Positions 35,765 through 43,328 of a DNA stretch of 64,000 nt are shown here, in pieces (positions within the stretch are counted from its first letter, which is position 1; the number at the start of each line of letters is the position of its first letter). Location of the stretch: positions 62,001 to 126,000 of the forward strand of contig NZ_JAEPRQ010000003.1 in the NCBI RefSeq assembly GCF_016629665.1, in the 5' to 3' direction. The stretch is from Paracoccus caeni. Its GTDB lineage: Bacteria > Pseudomonadota > Alphaproteobacteria > Rhodobacterales > Rhodobacteraceae. The notes below the pieces were generated by a model, which did not search any database, was not told where the DNA came from, and saw only the letters and a list, made by a program, of their open reading frames with translations. A program made the translations under genes and the position numbers.

Positions 35765-36220
35765 ATGAGAGACGCAACAGATTCCCGATTGCTCGCGGCT
35801 GTCCAGCGCCGGGCCGACATGACGGCGCAGGAATTGGGCGAGTTGTTGCACCTGTCCGCCAGTCAGGCTGCCCGTCGCCGCGCCCGGTTAGAGGATGACG
35901 GCGTCATCACCGGCTATGGCGCGCGGCTGAACCCGGAACGGCTGGGGCTGGCCGTGCAGGCTTTTGTGCAGGTGCAGATGGCGGCGCATAATGCGGGTAA
36001 CGCCGAGGGGTTTGCGAAGCTGGTCCAGACGCTGCCCGAGGTGGTCAGTTGCTGGACCCTGACCGGCGAGGCGGATTACCTGCTGCGCGTCTGGTGCGGC
36101 GATCTTGCGGCGCTGAACGCGCTGATTCACCATCGGTTGCTGCCACATCCTGCCGTCGCGCGAGTGCAAAGTCAGATCGTTATGGACCAGCCAAAGGCGG
36201 ATTCGGGTCTGCCGGTCTAG
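35765..36220 (+). CDS. Lrp/AsnC-family transcriptional regulator
   Basis: 151 aa from ATG 35765 (an in-frame ATG at 35750 is possible). N-terminal helix-turn-helix RRADMTAQELGELLHLSASQAARRRARLEDDGVITGYGARLNPERLG, then a RAM ligand-binding domain with VVSCWTLTGEADYLLRVWCGDLAAL. Divergent from hppD and beside other tyrosine genes, so it probably responds to tyrosine or phenylalanine. Its TAG stop and that of maiA share the four bases CTAG. Confidence 0.88.
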   Translation: MRDATDSRLLAAVQRRADMTAQELGELLHLSASQAARRRARLEDDGVITGYGARLNPERLGLAVQAFVQVQMAAHNAGNAEGFAKLVQTLPEVVSCWTLTGEADYLLRVWCGDLAALNALIHHRLLPHPAVARVQSQIVMDQPKADSGLPV

Positions 36221-36849
36221 GTGGGCTGCCACCGATCAGGATGCGCCGCCGCGACCGCAGGCAATTCCTGCAGCGCTGCAGTCACCGCCTGAATGTGCGG
36301 CATCCCCGACAGATCCACGCCCCATCTTTCGGCGTTATAGATCTGCGGCACCAGACATAGATCAGCCATACTTAGCTGATCGCCGTGGCAGAACGGCCCG
36401 GTGCGGGGATGATCCAGCATCCTTTCCACCGCTGCCAGCCCGCTGCCGATGAAGTGCCGCATCCAGTCCTCCATCGTGATCGCCCCACCCGAGACCTCCG
36501 CCGCATGACGGGCCACGCGCAGATTGCAGACCGGATGGATCTCCATCGCCACCGCATAGGCCAGCGCCCGAACCCTTGCCCGGCCCGCCGCATCGCCCGG
36601 CAGAAAGCCTGCCTGCCGCGTCTCGTCCAGATATTCGATGATCGCCAGCGATTGCGTAAGGGTCAGCCCGTCAATCTCCAAAGTCGGCACCAAACCCTGC
36701 GGATTGCGGGCGATATTCTCGGAGCCGCGATGCTCTGCGGTCAGCAGATCGACCGCATGGCTCTCATGGGGCAACCCAAGATGCGCCAGCGCGATCCGCA
36801 GCCGATAGGCAGCCGAGGATCGCCAGTAATCATGCAGGATCACGTTCAT
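36217..36849 (-). CDS. maiA: Maleylacetoacetate isomerase (zeta-class GST)
   Basis: 210 aa. Starts MNVILHDYWRSSAAYRLRIALAHLGL, and SSAAYRLRIAL carries the active-site Ser-Ser pair of zeta-class GSTs. NPQGLVPTLEIDGLTLTQSLAIIEYLDE is the glutathione loop. Isomerises 4-maleylacetoacetate to fumarylacetoacetate using glutathione. Overlaps the MarR stop by 4 bp. The context of hmgA and fahA confirms the role. Confidence 0.93.
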   Translation of the reverse strand: MNVILHDYWRSSAAYRLRIALAHLGLPHESHAVDLLTAEHRGSENIARNPQGLVPTLEIDGLTLTQSLAIIEYLDETRQAGFLPGDAAGRARVRALAYAVAMEIHPVCNLRVARHAAEVSGGAITMEDWMRHFIGSGLAAVERMLDHPRTGPFCHGDQLSMADLCLVPQIYNAERWGVDLSGMPHIQAVTAALQELPAVAAAHPDRWQPT

Positions 36850-37268
36850 TCGTTCAGAAGCCTGTCCAGCGAGGCATGGAAGGCCTTGGACTCTGGCCCA
36901 AGGATGCGTTGCAGGTCGGCGTTGAAGCGATTGGCGAGCGGGATCAGCTTTTCCATCACTTCATGCCCCTTTTGGGTCAGCGACAGCGAGACCAGCCGCC
37001 GGTCCGTCTGATTGACGACCTTGGTGATCAGACCCTGCTCTTCCAGCCGGGTTGCGGCGCGGCTGACCTTGGATTTCTCCATATCCACCCGTGCCTGAAT
37101 CTCGCGGACCGAGACCTCGCTTTCCTGCGACAGATGCGCCAGCACCCGCCATTCCGAAACCGAAAGCCCGGCTTCGGCCATATAGCGACGCTCGAACGCG
37201 CGGCTGACCCGAGAGGCGGCGACGGCAAGGCGATAGGGCAGAAAATCGTTCAGCGCAAAGGGCGTCAT
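36846..37268 (-). CDS. MarR-family regulator of homogentisate genes
   Basis: 140 aa. LNDFLPYRLAVAASRVSRAFERRYMAEAGLSVSEWRVLAHLSQ is the typical MarR start, and the winged helix has MEKSKVSRAATRLEEQGLITKVVNQTDRRLVSLSLTQKG. ATG 37268 starts the conserved domain; ATG 37301 is an alternative. Divergent from hmgA, with a perfect palindrome in the hmgA promoter, so it most likely represses both directions. Confidence 0.9.
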   Translation of the reverse strand: MTPFALNDFLPYRLAVAASRVSRAFERRYMAEAGLSVSEWRVLAHLSQESEVSVREIQARVDMEKSKVSRAATRLEEQGLITKVVNQTDRRLVSLSLTQKGHEVMEKLIPLANRFNADLQRILGPESKAFHASLDRLLNE

Positions 37269-37346
37269 GGTGGTGAATCCGCTTGTCCAGTCCGGCACCA
37301 TTCTCGGCACAGGCCGGTGGAGAGTGCAACCTTGCCCCATTAAAAC

Positions 37347-37375
37347 TTGACTTCATTGCAAATGCAATGAATATT
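37347..37375 (+). promoter_or_regulatory. hmgA promoter with MarR operator
   Basis: -35 TTGACT at 37347-37352 and -10 AATATT at 37370-37375 are 17 bp apart. The spacer holds the palindrome TTCATTGCAAATGCAATGAA (37352-37371), with perfect 8-bp arms. A bound MarR dimer would block RNA polymerase. Confidence 0.75.
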
Positions 37376-37407
37376 TGTGAGGGAAGATTCAGGGGAGGGA
37401 TTCTGAA

Positions 37408-38769
37408 ATGACCGTTTTCGATCTGCCTCAGGGTATGGTGCGCGCCGTTGGCGATAATGGGCCGCATGACGGGTATATGCCCGGTTTCGGCAATGATTTC
37501 GAAACCGAGGCGTTGCCGGATGCCTTGCCGCAGGGCATGAACTCGCCCCAGAAATGCAATTACGGCCTCTATGGCGAACAGCTTTCCGGCACCGCCTTTA
37601 CCGCGCCAAGCCATCAGAACGAACGGACCTGGTGCTATCGCATCCGGCCCAGCGTCAAGCACACGCATCGCTTCACGAAGATCGATGTGCCGTATTGGAA
37701 ATCCGCGCCCTGCATCGATCCCGACATCATCAGTCTGGGCCAGTATCGGTGGGATCCGTTGCAGGTGCCAGATGAGCCGCTGAACTGGATCACCGGCATG
37801 CGGACCATGACCACGGCGGGCGATGTGAACACCCAGACCGGCATGGCCAGCCATATCTATCTGGTCACCGAATCGATGCAGGACGCCTATTTCTTCTCGG
37901 CCGACAGCGAATTGCTGATCGTGCCGCAGGAGGGTCGCCTGCGGTTTTGCACAGAGCTTGGGATCATCGATCTTGAGCCGAAGGAAATCGCCCTGATCCC
38001 GCGCGGTCTGGTCTATCGGGTCGAGGTGCTGGAGGGCCCGGCGCGCGGCTTTGTCTGCGAAAACTACGGTCAGAAATTCCACCTGCCGGGGCGGGGGCCA
38101 ATCGGCGCCAACTGCATGGCGAACCGGCGTGATTTCAAGACGCCGGTGGCGGCGTTCGAAGATCGCCAAGTGCCTTCGACCGTCACCGTCAAATGGTGCG
38201 GACAGTTTCATGTAACCGAGATCGGTCACAGCCCGCTGGACGTGGTGGCGTGGCATGGCAACTACGCGCCCTGCAAATACGATCTGCGCACCTATTGCCC
38301 GGTCGGCGCGATCCTGTTCGACCATCCCGATCCGTCGATCTTCACCGTCCTGACCGCGCCGTCGGGTGTCGAGGGCACGGCGAATATCGATTTCGTGCTG
38401 TTCCGCGAACGCTGGTTGGTGGCTGAAAACACCTTCCGCCCGCCGTGGTACCACAAGAATGTCATGTCCGAACTGATGGGCAATATCTATGGCGTCTATG
38501 ATGCCAAGCCCAAAGGCTTCGTCCCCGGCGGCATGTCGCTGCACAATTGCATGTTGCCGCACGGCCCCGACCGTAACGCCTTCGAGGGTGCCTCGAATGC
38601 CGAGCTGAAGGCTGAAAAGCTGGACGAGACCATGAGCTTCATGTTCGAGACCCGCTTCCCGCAGCACCTGACCCCCTTCGCCGCCCAGCCGGGCGCGCTG
38701 CAAGAAGATTACATCGACTGCTGGGGCAGCCTTGAGAAGAAATTCGACGGCACGCCCGGCCTGAAGTGA
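37408..38769 (+). CDS. hmgA: Homogentisate 1,2-dioxygenase
   Basis: 453 aa. Opens the homogentisate ring to maleylacetoacetate with Fe(II). Family hallmarks are [30 protein letters not shown], and the Fe-ligand region in the C-terminal half ([35 protein letters not shown]). Length matches the family (about 430-450). First gene of the hmgA-fahA operon behind the MarR operator. Confidence 0.96.
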   Translation: MTVFDLPQGMVRAVGDNGPHDGYMPGFGNDFETEALPDALPQGMNSPQKCNYGLYGEQLSGTAFTAPSHQNERTWCYRIRPSVKHTHRFTKIDVPYWKSAPCIDPDIISLGQYRWDPLQVPDEPLNWITGMRTMTTAGDVNTQTGMASHIYLVTESMQDAYFFSADSELLIVPQEGRLRFCTELGIIDLEPKEIALIPRGLVYRVEVLEGPARGFVCENYGQKFHLPGRGPIGANCMANRRDFKTPVAAFEDRQVPSTVTVKWCGQFHVTEIGHSPLDVVAWHGNYAPCKYDLRTYCPVGAILFDHPDPSIFTVLTAPSGVEGTANIDFVLFRERWLVAENTFRPPWYHKNVMSELMGNIYGVYDAKPKGFVPGGMSLHNCMLPHGPDRNAFEGASNAELKAEKLDETMSFMFETRFPQHLTPFAAQPGALQEDYIDCWGSLEKKFDGTPGLK

Positions 38770-38779
38770 AGGACACAAG

Positions 38780-40042
38780 ATGCCCCTGATCCGCTCATGG
38801 CTCGACAGCGCCAATGCCGCCGATTGCCCCTTCCCGCTGAACAACCTGCCCTGCGGTGTCTTCAGCCTTGATGAAACCGAGCCCCGCTGCGGGGTGGCCA
38901 TCGGCGACGTGATCCTTGATGTCTCAGCACTTGAGGCTGACGGCTTGCTGGAACTGGACGGCGGCCCCTATCTGGACGTGCCATTCTGGAACGAGTTGAT
39001 GGCGGCAGGTCCGGCGATATGGGCCGATCTGCGCGACCGCATGACCGAGCTTCTGGCCGAAGGCAGCGAATGGCGCGAACAAGTTGTGCCCTATCTGGTC
39101 GCACAGGACGGCGCGGTCCTGCATCTGCCGTTCCTGATTGCCGAATACACCGATTTCTACGCGGGCCGTCACCACGCGTTCAATGTCGGCACCATGTTCC
39201 GCGGGGCCGAGAATGCGCTGCCGCCGAACTGGCTGCATATCCCCATCGGCTATAACGGGCGGGCATCCTCGGTCGTGGTGTCAGGGACCGAGGTGCGCAG
39301 GCCGTGGGGGCAGATCAAAGGCCCGGACGACGCCGCGCCGCGCTTTGCCCCCTCGGCCCGGTTCGATATCGAGCTGGAATTGGGGGCGGTGGTCGGCACG
39401 GCCTCGGATCCCGGTTATCCGGTGACGGTGGCCGAGGCGGATCAGATGATCTTCGGCTATGTCCTGCTGAACGACTGGTCGGCGCGGGACATTCAGGCGT
39501 GGGAGTATCAGCCGCTTGGACCGTTTCAGGCCAAGGCCACCGCGACGACCATTTCGCCGTGGATCGTGATGCGCGCCGCGCTGGAACCGTTCCGCACCTC
39601 GACCCCGGATCGTGAAAAGCCGCTGCTGCCCTATCTGCAAGAGCCGCGCCCGATGCTTTACGACATCGCGCTGGAAGTCGGGCTGATCCCTCAAGGCGGG
39701 GCGGAGACGATCCTCAGCCGCACCAATTACGCCGAGATGTATTACTCGGCCCCGCAACAGCTTGCCCATCACACGACTTCGGGCTGTGCGATGAATACGG
39801 GCGATCTCCTGGGCTCGGGCACGATCTCTGGCCCGACCAAGGACAGCCGGGGCAGCCTGCTGGAACTGAGTTGGGGTGGGAAAGAGCCGATTGCGATCGA
39901 CGGCGGCACCCGCAGCTTTATCGAGGATAACGACACGCTGATCCTGCGCGGCGCGGCGCGCGGGGACGGTTATCAGATCGGCTTCGGGGATTGCGCGGGT
40001 AAGGTCATTCCGGCGCTGGCCGACCCTTACAAACGGCGCTGA
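38780..40042 (+). CDS. fahA: Fumarylacetoacetase
   Basis: 420 aa. Hydrolyses fumarylacetoacetate to fumarate and acetoacetate, the last step of tyrosine breakdown. NLPCGVFSLDETEPRCGVAIGDVILD is the N-terminal domain. FYAGRHHAFNVGTMFRG holds the active-site His and metal Asp area, and later IFGYVLLNDWSARDIQAWEYQPLGPFQAK. It follows hmgA by 10 bp. Confidence 0.95.
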   Translation: MPLIRSWLDSANAADCPFPLNNLPCGVFSLDETEPRCGVAIGDVILDVSALEADGLLELDGGPYLDVPFWNELMAAGPAIWADLRDRMTELLAEGSEWREQVVPYLVAQDGAVLHLPFLIAEYTDFYAGRHHAFNVGTMFRGAENALPPNWLHIPIGYNGRASSVVVSGTEVRRPWGQIKGPDDAAPRFAPSARFDIELELGAVVGTASDPGYPVTVAEADQMIFGYVLLNDWSARDIQAWEYQPLGPFQAKATATTISPWIVMRAALEPFRTSTPDREKPLLPYLQEPRPMLYDIALEVGLIPQGGAETILSRTNYAEMYYSAPQQLAHHTTSGCAMNTGDLLGSGTISGPTKDSRGSLLELSWGGKEPIAIDGGTRSFIEDNDTLILRGAARGDGYQIGFGDCAGKVIPALADPYKRR

Positions 40043-40055
40043 TGCCCCACAAAAA

Positions 40056-40079
40056 AGGGTGGGCTTAAAAGCCCACCCT
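40056..40079. terminator. Bidirectional terminator between fahA and msrA
   Basis: Perfect 11-bp arms AGGGTGGGCTT and AAGCCCACCCT around a 2-nt loop. On the minus strand it is followed by six T, a strong intrinsic terminator for msrA. On the plus strand it lies 14 bp after fahA and is followed by ATCG, so it is weaker. Confidence 0.85.
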
Positions 40080-40085
40080 ATCGTA

Positions 40086-40595
40086 TCAAACGGTCTCTTT
40101 GCGCTTCGGTAGAACCCAATCCGTGCGCGGGAAATGGCAGGTATAGCCATTCGGGAACCGCTCCAGATAATCCTGATGCTCGGGCTCGGCTTCCCAGAAA
40201 TCGCCCACAGGCTCCAACTCGGTCACCACTTGTCCCGGCCAAATCCCCGAGGCGTTCACATCGGCAATCGTATCCTCGGCCACCTGCTTTTGTTCGTCAT
40301 CCAGATAGTAGATGGCCGAACGATAGCTGCGCCCGATGTCGTTGCCCTGCCGGTTGCTGGTTGTCGGATCGTGGATCTGGAAGAAGAATTCCAGCAGCTT
40401 GCGATACGAGATCATCGACGGATCATAGGTGATTTCAATCCCTTCCGCGTGATCGCCGTGGTCGCGATAAGTGGCGTTCGGATGATTGTCATCGCCGGTA
40501 TATCCAACCCGGGTCGAGATCACGCCGGGCAAACGCCGGATCAGATCCTGCATCCCCCAGAAACATCCGCCGGCCAGAATTGCATGGGTCGTCAT
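40086..40595 (-). CDS. msrA: Peptide methionine sulfoxide reductase MsrA
   Basis: 169 aa. [10 protein letters not shown] with catalytic Cys11 near the N-terminus, then [32 protein letters not shown] and FFQIHDPTT. Reduces methionine-S-sulfoxide in proteins, with thioredoxin as donor. Its ATG overlaps the msrB stop as ATGA, and the operon ends at the strong terminator. Confidence 0.95.
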   Translation of the reverse strand: MTTHAILAGGCFWGMQDLIRRLPGVISTRVGYTGDDNHPNATYRDHGDHAEGIEITYDPSMISYRKLLEFFFQIHDPTTSNRQGNDIGRSYRSAIYYLDDEQKQVAEDTIADVNASGIWPGQVVTELEPVGDFWEAEPEHQDYLERFPNGYTCHFPRTDWVLPKRKETV

Positions 40596-41038
40596 TTCAC
40601 CGCTCCTTCAACCTGATCCAGATAAGCGCCATAGCCTTCTGCCTCCATCCGATCCGCAGGCACGAACCGCAGCGAGGCCGAGTTAATGCAATAGCGCAGA
40701 CCGCCCGCCGCGGTCGGGCCATCGGGGAAAACATGGCCCAGATGGCTGTCACCATGTTTCGAACGAACCTCGGTGCGTACCATGCCGAAGGTCACATCGC
40801 GATGCTCGGTCACGTTGGTATCTATGGGCTTGGTAAAGGCGGGCCAGCCGCAGCCGGAATTGTATTTATCGGCCGACGCGAACAAAGGCTCGCCCGAGAC
40901 GATATCGACATAGATGCCGGGTTCGAAATGGTGGTCATATTCGCCGGTGAAGGCGCGCTCGGTGCCGCTTTCCTGCGTGATCCGATATTGCTCGGGCGTC
41001 AGGCGGTCGATTGCATCTTGGGATTTGGTATAGGCCAT
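40592..41038 (-). CDS. msrB: Peptide methionine-R-sulfoxide reductase MsrB (zinc-site-less form)
   Basis: 148 aa. Catalytic site [11 protein letters not shown] and [13 protein letters not shown] are present. The two CxxC zinc pairs of E. coli MsrB are replaced: positions expected as CxxC read DIVS ([11 protein letters not shown]) and SKHG ([19 protein letters not shown]). So this is the metal-free form known in the family. GGAGGAA precedes ATG 41038. First gene of the msrBA operon. Confidence 0.93.
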   Translation of the reverse strand: MAYTKSQDAIDRLTPEQYRITQESGTERAFTGEYDHHFEPGIYVDIVSGEPLFASADKYNSGCGWPAFTKPIDTNVTEHRDVTFGMVRTEVRSKHGDSHLGHVFPDGPTAAGGLRYCINSASLRFVPADRMEAEGYGAYLDQVEGAVK

Positions 41039-41171
41039 GTGTTCCTCCACGAATGGGGCTTCGCGGCACTATATGGTGTCGCAAGGCGCGAACGCAAAGG
41101 TGGGTGAGGCGGTTATGCGGGCCGTTTACCCCCAAAAGCCTCGCCGGCGTTCGCACATGGCCCGCTGCGCC

Positions 41172-42140
41172 TCACAGTCGGGCAATTTCCGCCTTTGCCT
41201 CGGCATATTCTGCGGCCAGCCTGTCGATCCGATCTGCCGCAGGCTCGACCGCCCGAACCGCGCCGATCCCCTGACCCGAACCCCAGATCTGGCTCCATGC
41301 CTTGGGCTTCGACGATGCGCCTCCGAAATTCATGGTCGAGACATCCGCATGTTCCAGATCATCCGGGTTCAACCCTGCCGCGCGGATCGAAGGTGCCAGA
41401 TAATTCCCCGAAACCCCGGTGAAGAGCGACGAGGTGACGATATCCATCGCCCCGCTTTCCACGATCATCTGCTTGTAATCGCCGGGCGCGTTCGCCTCGG
41501 TCGTGGCGATGAAGGGGCTGCCGATATAGGCCAGATCGGCGCCCATCGCCTGCGCCGCCAAGACCGCCCGGCCAGTGGCGATTGCGCCCGACAGCAGCAG
41601 CGGCCCATCGAACCATTCGCGGATTTCCTGCACCAGCGCGAAGGGCGATTGCGGGCCGGCATGGCCGCCCGCACCGGCTGCAACCGCGATCAGACCGTCG
41701 GCGCCTTTCTCGATCGCTTTCTTTGCAAAGGTATTGTTGATGATGTCGTGCAGCGCGATGCCGCCGCAATCATGGGCGGCTGCGTTCACCTCGGGGCGCG
41801 CGCCCAGCGAAGTGATCCAGATCGGCACCTTGTAACGGTGGCAGATTTCAATGTCCCGTTCCAGCCGGGCATTGCTGCGATGCACGATCTGGTTCACGGC
41901 AAAGGGTGCCGCAGGATGATCGGGGTTCGACTGGTTGTGCCGGTCCAGTTCCTCATTGATCCGGGTCAGCCACGCTTCCAGCAAAGGCGGCTCACCATCC
42001 TTCTCGCGCGCGTTCAGGGCCGGGAAACTGCCGACGATCCCGGCCTTGCATTGCGCGATGACAAGCTCTGGCCCCGAAACGATGAACATCGGCGATGCCA
42101 CAACGGGAATACGCAGGTTTTGCAGGATGGGTGGCAGCAT
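41172..42140 (-). CDS. Nitronate monooxygenase (2-nitropropane dioxygenase family)
   Basis: 322 aa TIM-barrel FMN enzyme. LRIPVVASPMFIVSGPELVIAQCKAGIVGSFPALN is the N-terminal FMN loop, and GADGLIAVAAGAGGHAGPQSPFAL and LLLSGAIATGRAVLAAQAMGADLAYIGS hold the phosphate-binding part. Family members oxidise toxic propionate-3-nitronate or alkyl nitronates. ATG 42140 has GAGGAAAAG just ahead; a longer frame to 42257 is not supported. Confidence 0.9.
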   Translation of the reverse strand: MLPPILQNLRIPVVASPMFIVSGPELVIAQCKAGIVGSFPALNAREKDGEPPLLEAWLTRINEELDRHNQSNPDHPAAPFAVNQIVHRSNARLERDIEICHRYKVPIWITSLGARPEVNAAAHDCGGIALHDIINNTFAKKAIEKGADGLIAVAAGAGGHAGPQSPFALVQEIREWFDGPLLLSGAIATGRAVLAAQAMGADLAYIGSPFIATTEANAPGDYKQMIVESGAMDIVTSSLFTGVSGNYLAPSIRAAGLNPDDLEHADVSTMNFGGASSKPKAWSQIWGSGQGIGAVRAVEPAADRIDRLAAEYAEAKAEIARL

Positions 42141-42271
42141 CTTTTCCTCCTCACGAACTGCCTTGGACGATGGCGCGCGGTGGGCGAGGGGGCAAGCGTA
42201 ACGCAGCGACAGATGATTGGTGCCCGCGGGCAACAAGCCCGCATCGATGGGCGCCACGCGGTCGCTTTCGG

Positions 42272-42286
42272 TTGACCATAGGTCAA
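42272..42286. promoter_or_regulatory. Candidate operator between nitronate monooxygenase and omptin genes
   Basis: TTGACCATAGGTCAA, a perfect inverted repeat with 6-bp arms and a 3-bp centre, in the divergent gap. It contains a -35-like TTGACC for the omptin gene. The regulator is not identified. Confidence 0.5.
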
Positions 42287-42337
42287 TGCACGCTCAGGGT
42301 CGCGCGCGATTTATTTTGTTTTGTTTTGGGGTTTCCG

Positions 42338-43279
42338 ATGTGTGTGTTTTCACGATTTTTGCTGCCCGTCCTTGCAGCGCTTACCCTCACCTTTCCGGCC
42401 AGTGCAGAGATCGCGGACACCGCCCGCCCGCGGTTCGAGGTGGCGCTTGGGCATACGACGCTGAGCGCGAATGAGCAGGTCTATTGGAACGGTGACCGGA
42501 TCAGCCGCCTGAACTGGGAGGCCAAGGTGCCCACGGCCACTTTGGGCTTCAGCAACCGCTTTGCGGATGGCTGGATCCTGAACGGTCAGGCGACCTTCCG
42601 GCTGGGCGGAAACGGCCACATGACCGACCATGACTGGCTGCCGCCCTTCGCGACCGGCTTTGGCCCGGATGACTGGAGCCATCAGTCCACCCACCCGGAT
42701 TCGCCGCTGCGGAAATATCTGGACGTGGATCTGAGCCTTGGACGCGACATTGTCCTGAACGATTCCACCCGACTGAACCTGCATGGCGGCGTGAAATACA
42801 CCAATGTCAGGTGGGATGCGCGCGGTGGCACCTCGGTTTATTCCTATCAAGACCTTCGTGATACGGCAGGCCTGTTCCGTGACGGGATGCGTGTCGTTTC
42901 CTACAAGCAAGAGCATGTGACGATCTTTGGCGGGGCCGAGCTGACCCGTGTTCAGGGTCCGTGGCAGTTTTCGGGGCGGTTGCGCGCGGGGATCAGTCCG
43001 TCACCGCAGGAACGCGACCATCACTGGCTGAGAGATCTGCGCTTCGACAATGATTATGGTGCCATGGCCTATGCCAGCATCGCCGGGCAGGTTGATTATC
43101 AGATTGCCGACCGCTTCACCGTCTTCGCTTCGGCAGGCTATCAGAAATTCTTCGAAGATCGCGGTGATGCCTATTACACGACGATCGAACACGGCCAGGA
43201 TCTTGGCTATGCGCCGGGCGCTGCCGGAGCCGACCTTTCAGCGATGACCGTCGCTTTCGGCGTCTCTGGCCGGTTCTGA
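42338..43279 (+). CDS. Omptin-family outer membrane protease
   Basis: 313 aa. The signal peptide MCVFSRFLLPVLAALTLTFPASA is followed by a ten-strand barrel pattern. Alignment by eye with OmpT/Pla: GHMTDHDWLPP corresponds to the region with catalytic Asp83/Asp85, DDWSHQSTHPDSPL to WTDESRHPDTQL, and ERDHHWL to the Asp210/His212 segment. Omptins cleave substrates between basic residues at the cell surface. Omptins are best known from gammaproteobacteria. No standard Shine-Dalgarno precedes ATG 42338; a T-rich leader lies upstream. Confidence 0.85.
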   Translation: MCVFSRFLLPVLAALTLTFPASAEIADTARPRFEVALGHTTLSANEQVYWNGDRISRLNWEAKVPTATLGFSNRFADGWILNGQATFRLGGNGHMTDHDWLPPFATGFGPDDWSHQSTHPDSPLRKYLDVDLSLGRDIVLNDSTRLNLHGGVKYTNVRWDARGGTSVYSYQDLRDTAGLFRDGMRVVSYKQEHVTIFGGAELTRVQGPWQFSGRLRAGISPSPQERDHHWLRDLRFDNDYGAMAYASIAGQVDYQIADRFTVFASAGYQKFFEDRGDAYYTTIEHGQDLGYAPGAAGADLSAMTVAFGVSGRF

Positions 43280-43299
43280 AAGCTGTTGCCCGAATGAAA

Positions 43300-43324
43300 A
43301 ACGGCCCCGGAAACCGGGGCCGTT
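43300..43324. terminator. Terminator of clpB, shared with the omptin gene
   Basis: Perfect 11-bp arms AACGGCCCCGG and CCGGGGCCGTT with loop AAA. On the minus strand a T5 run follows, directly after clpB. On the plus strand CTCGTT follows the omptin gene. Confidence 0.85.
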
Positions 43325-43328
43325 CTCG

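Noticed and set aside
36961..38901. Long minus-strand frame (646 codons) over hmgA
   Set aside because: Antisense shadow; the forward strand holds a complete HmgA.
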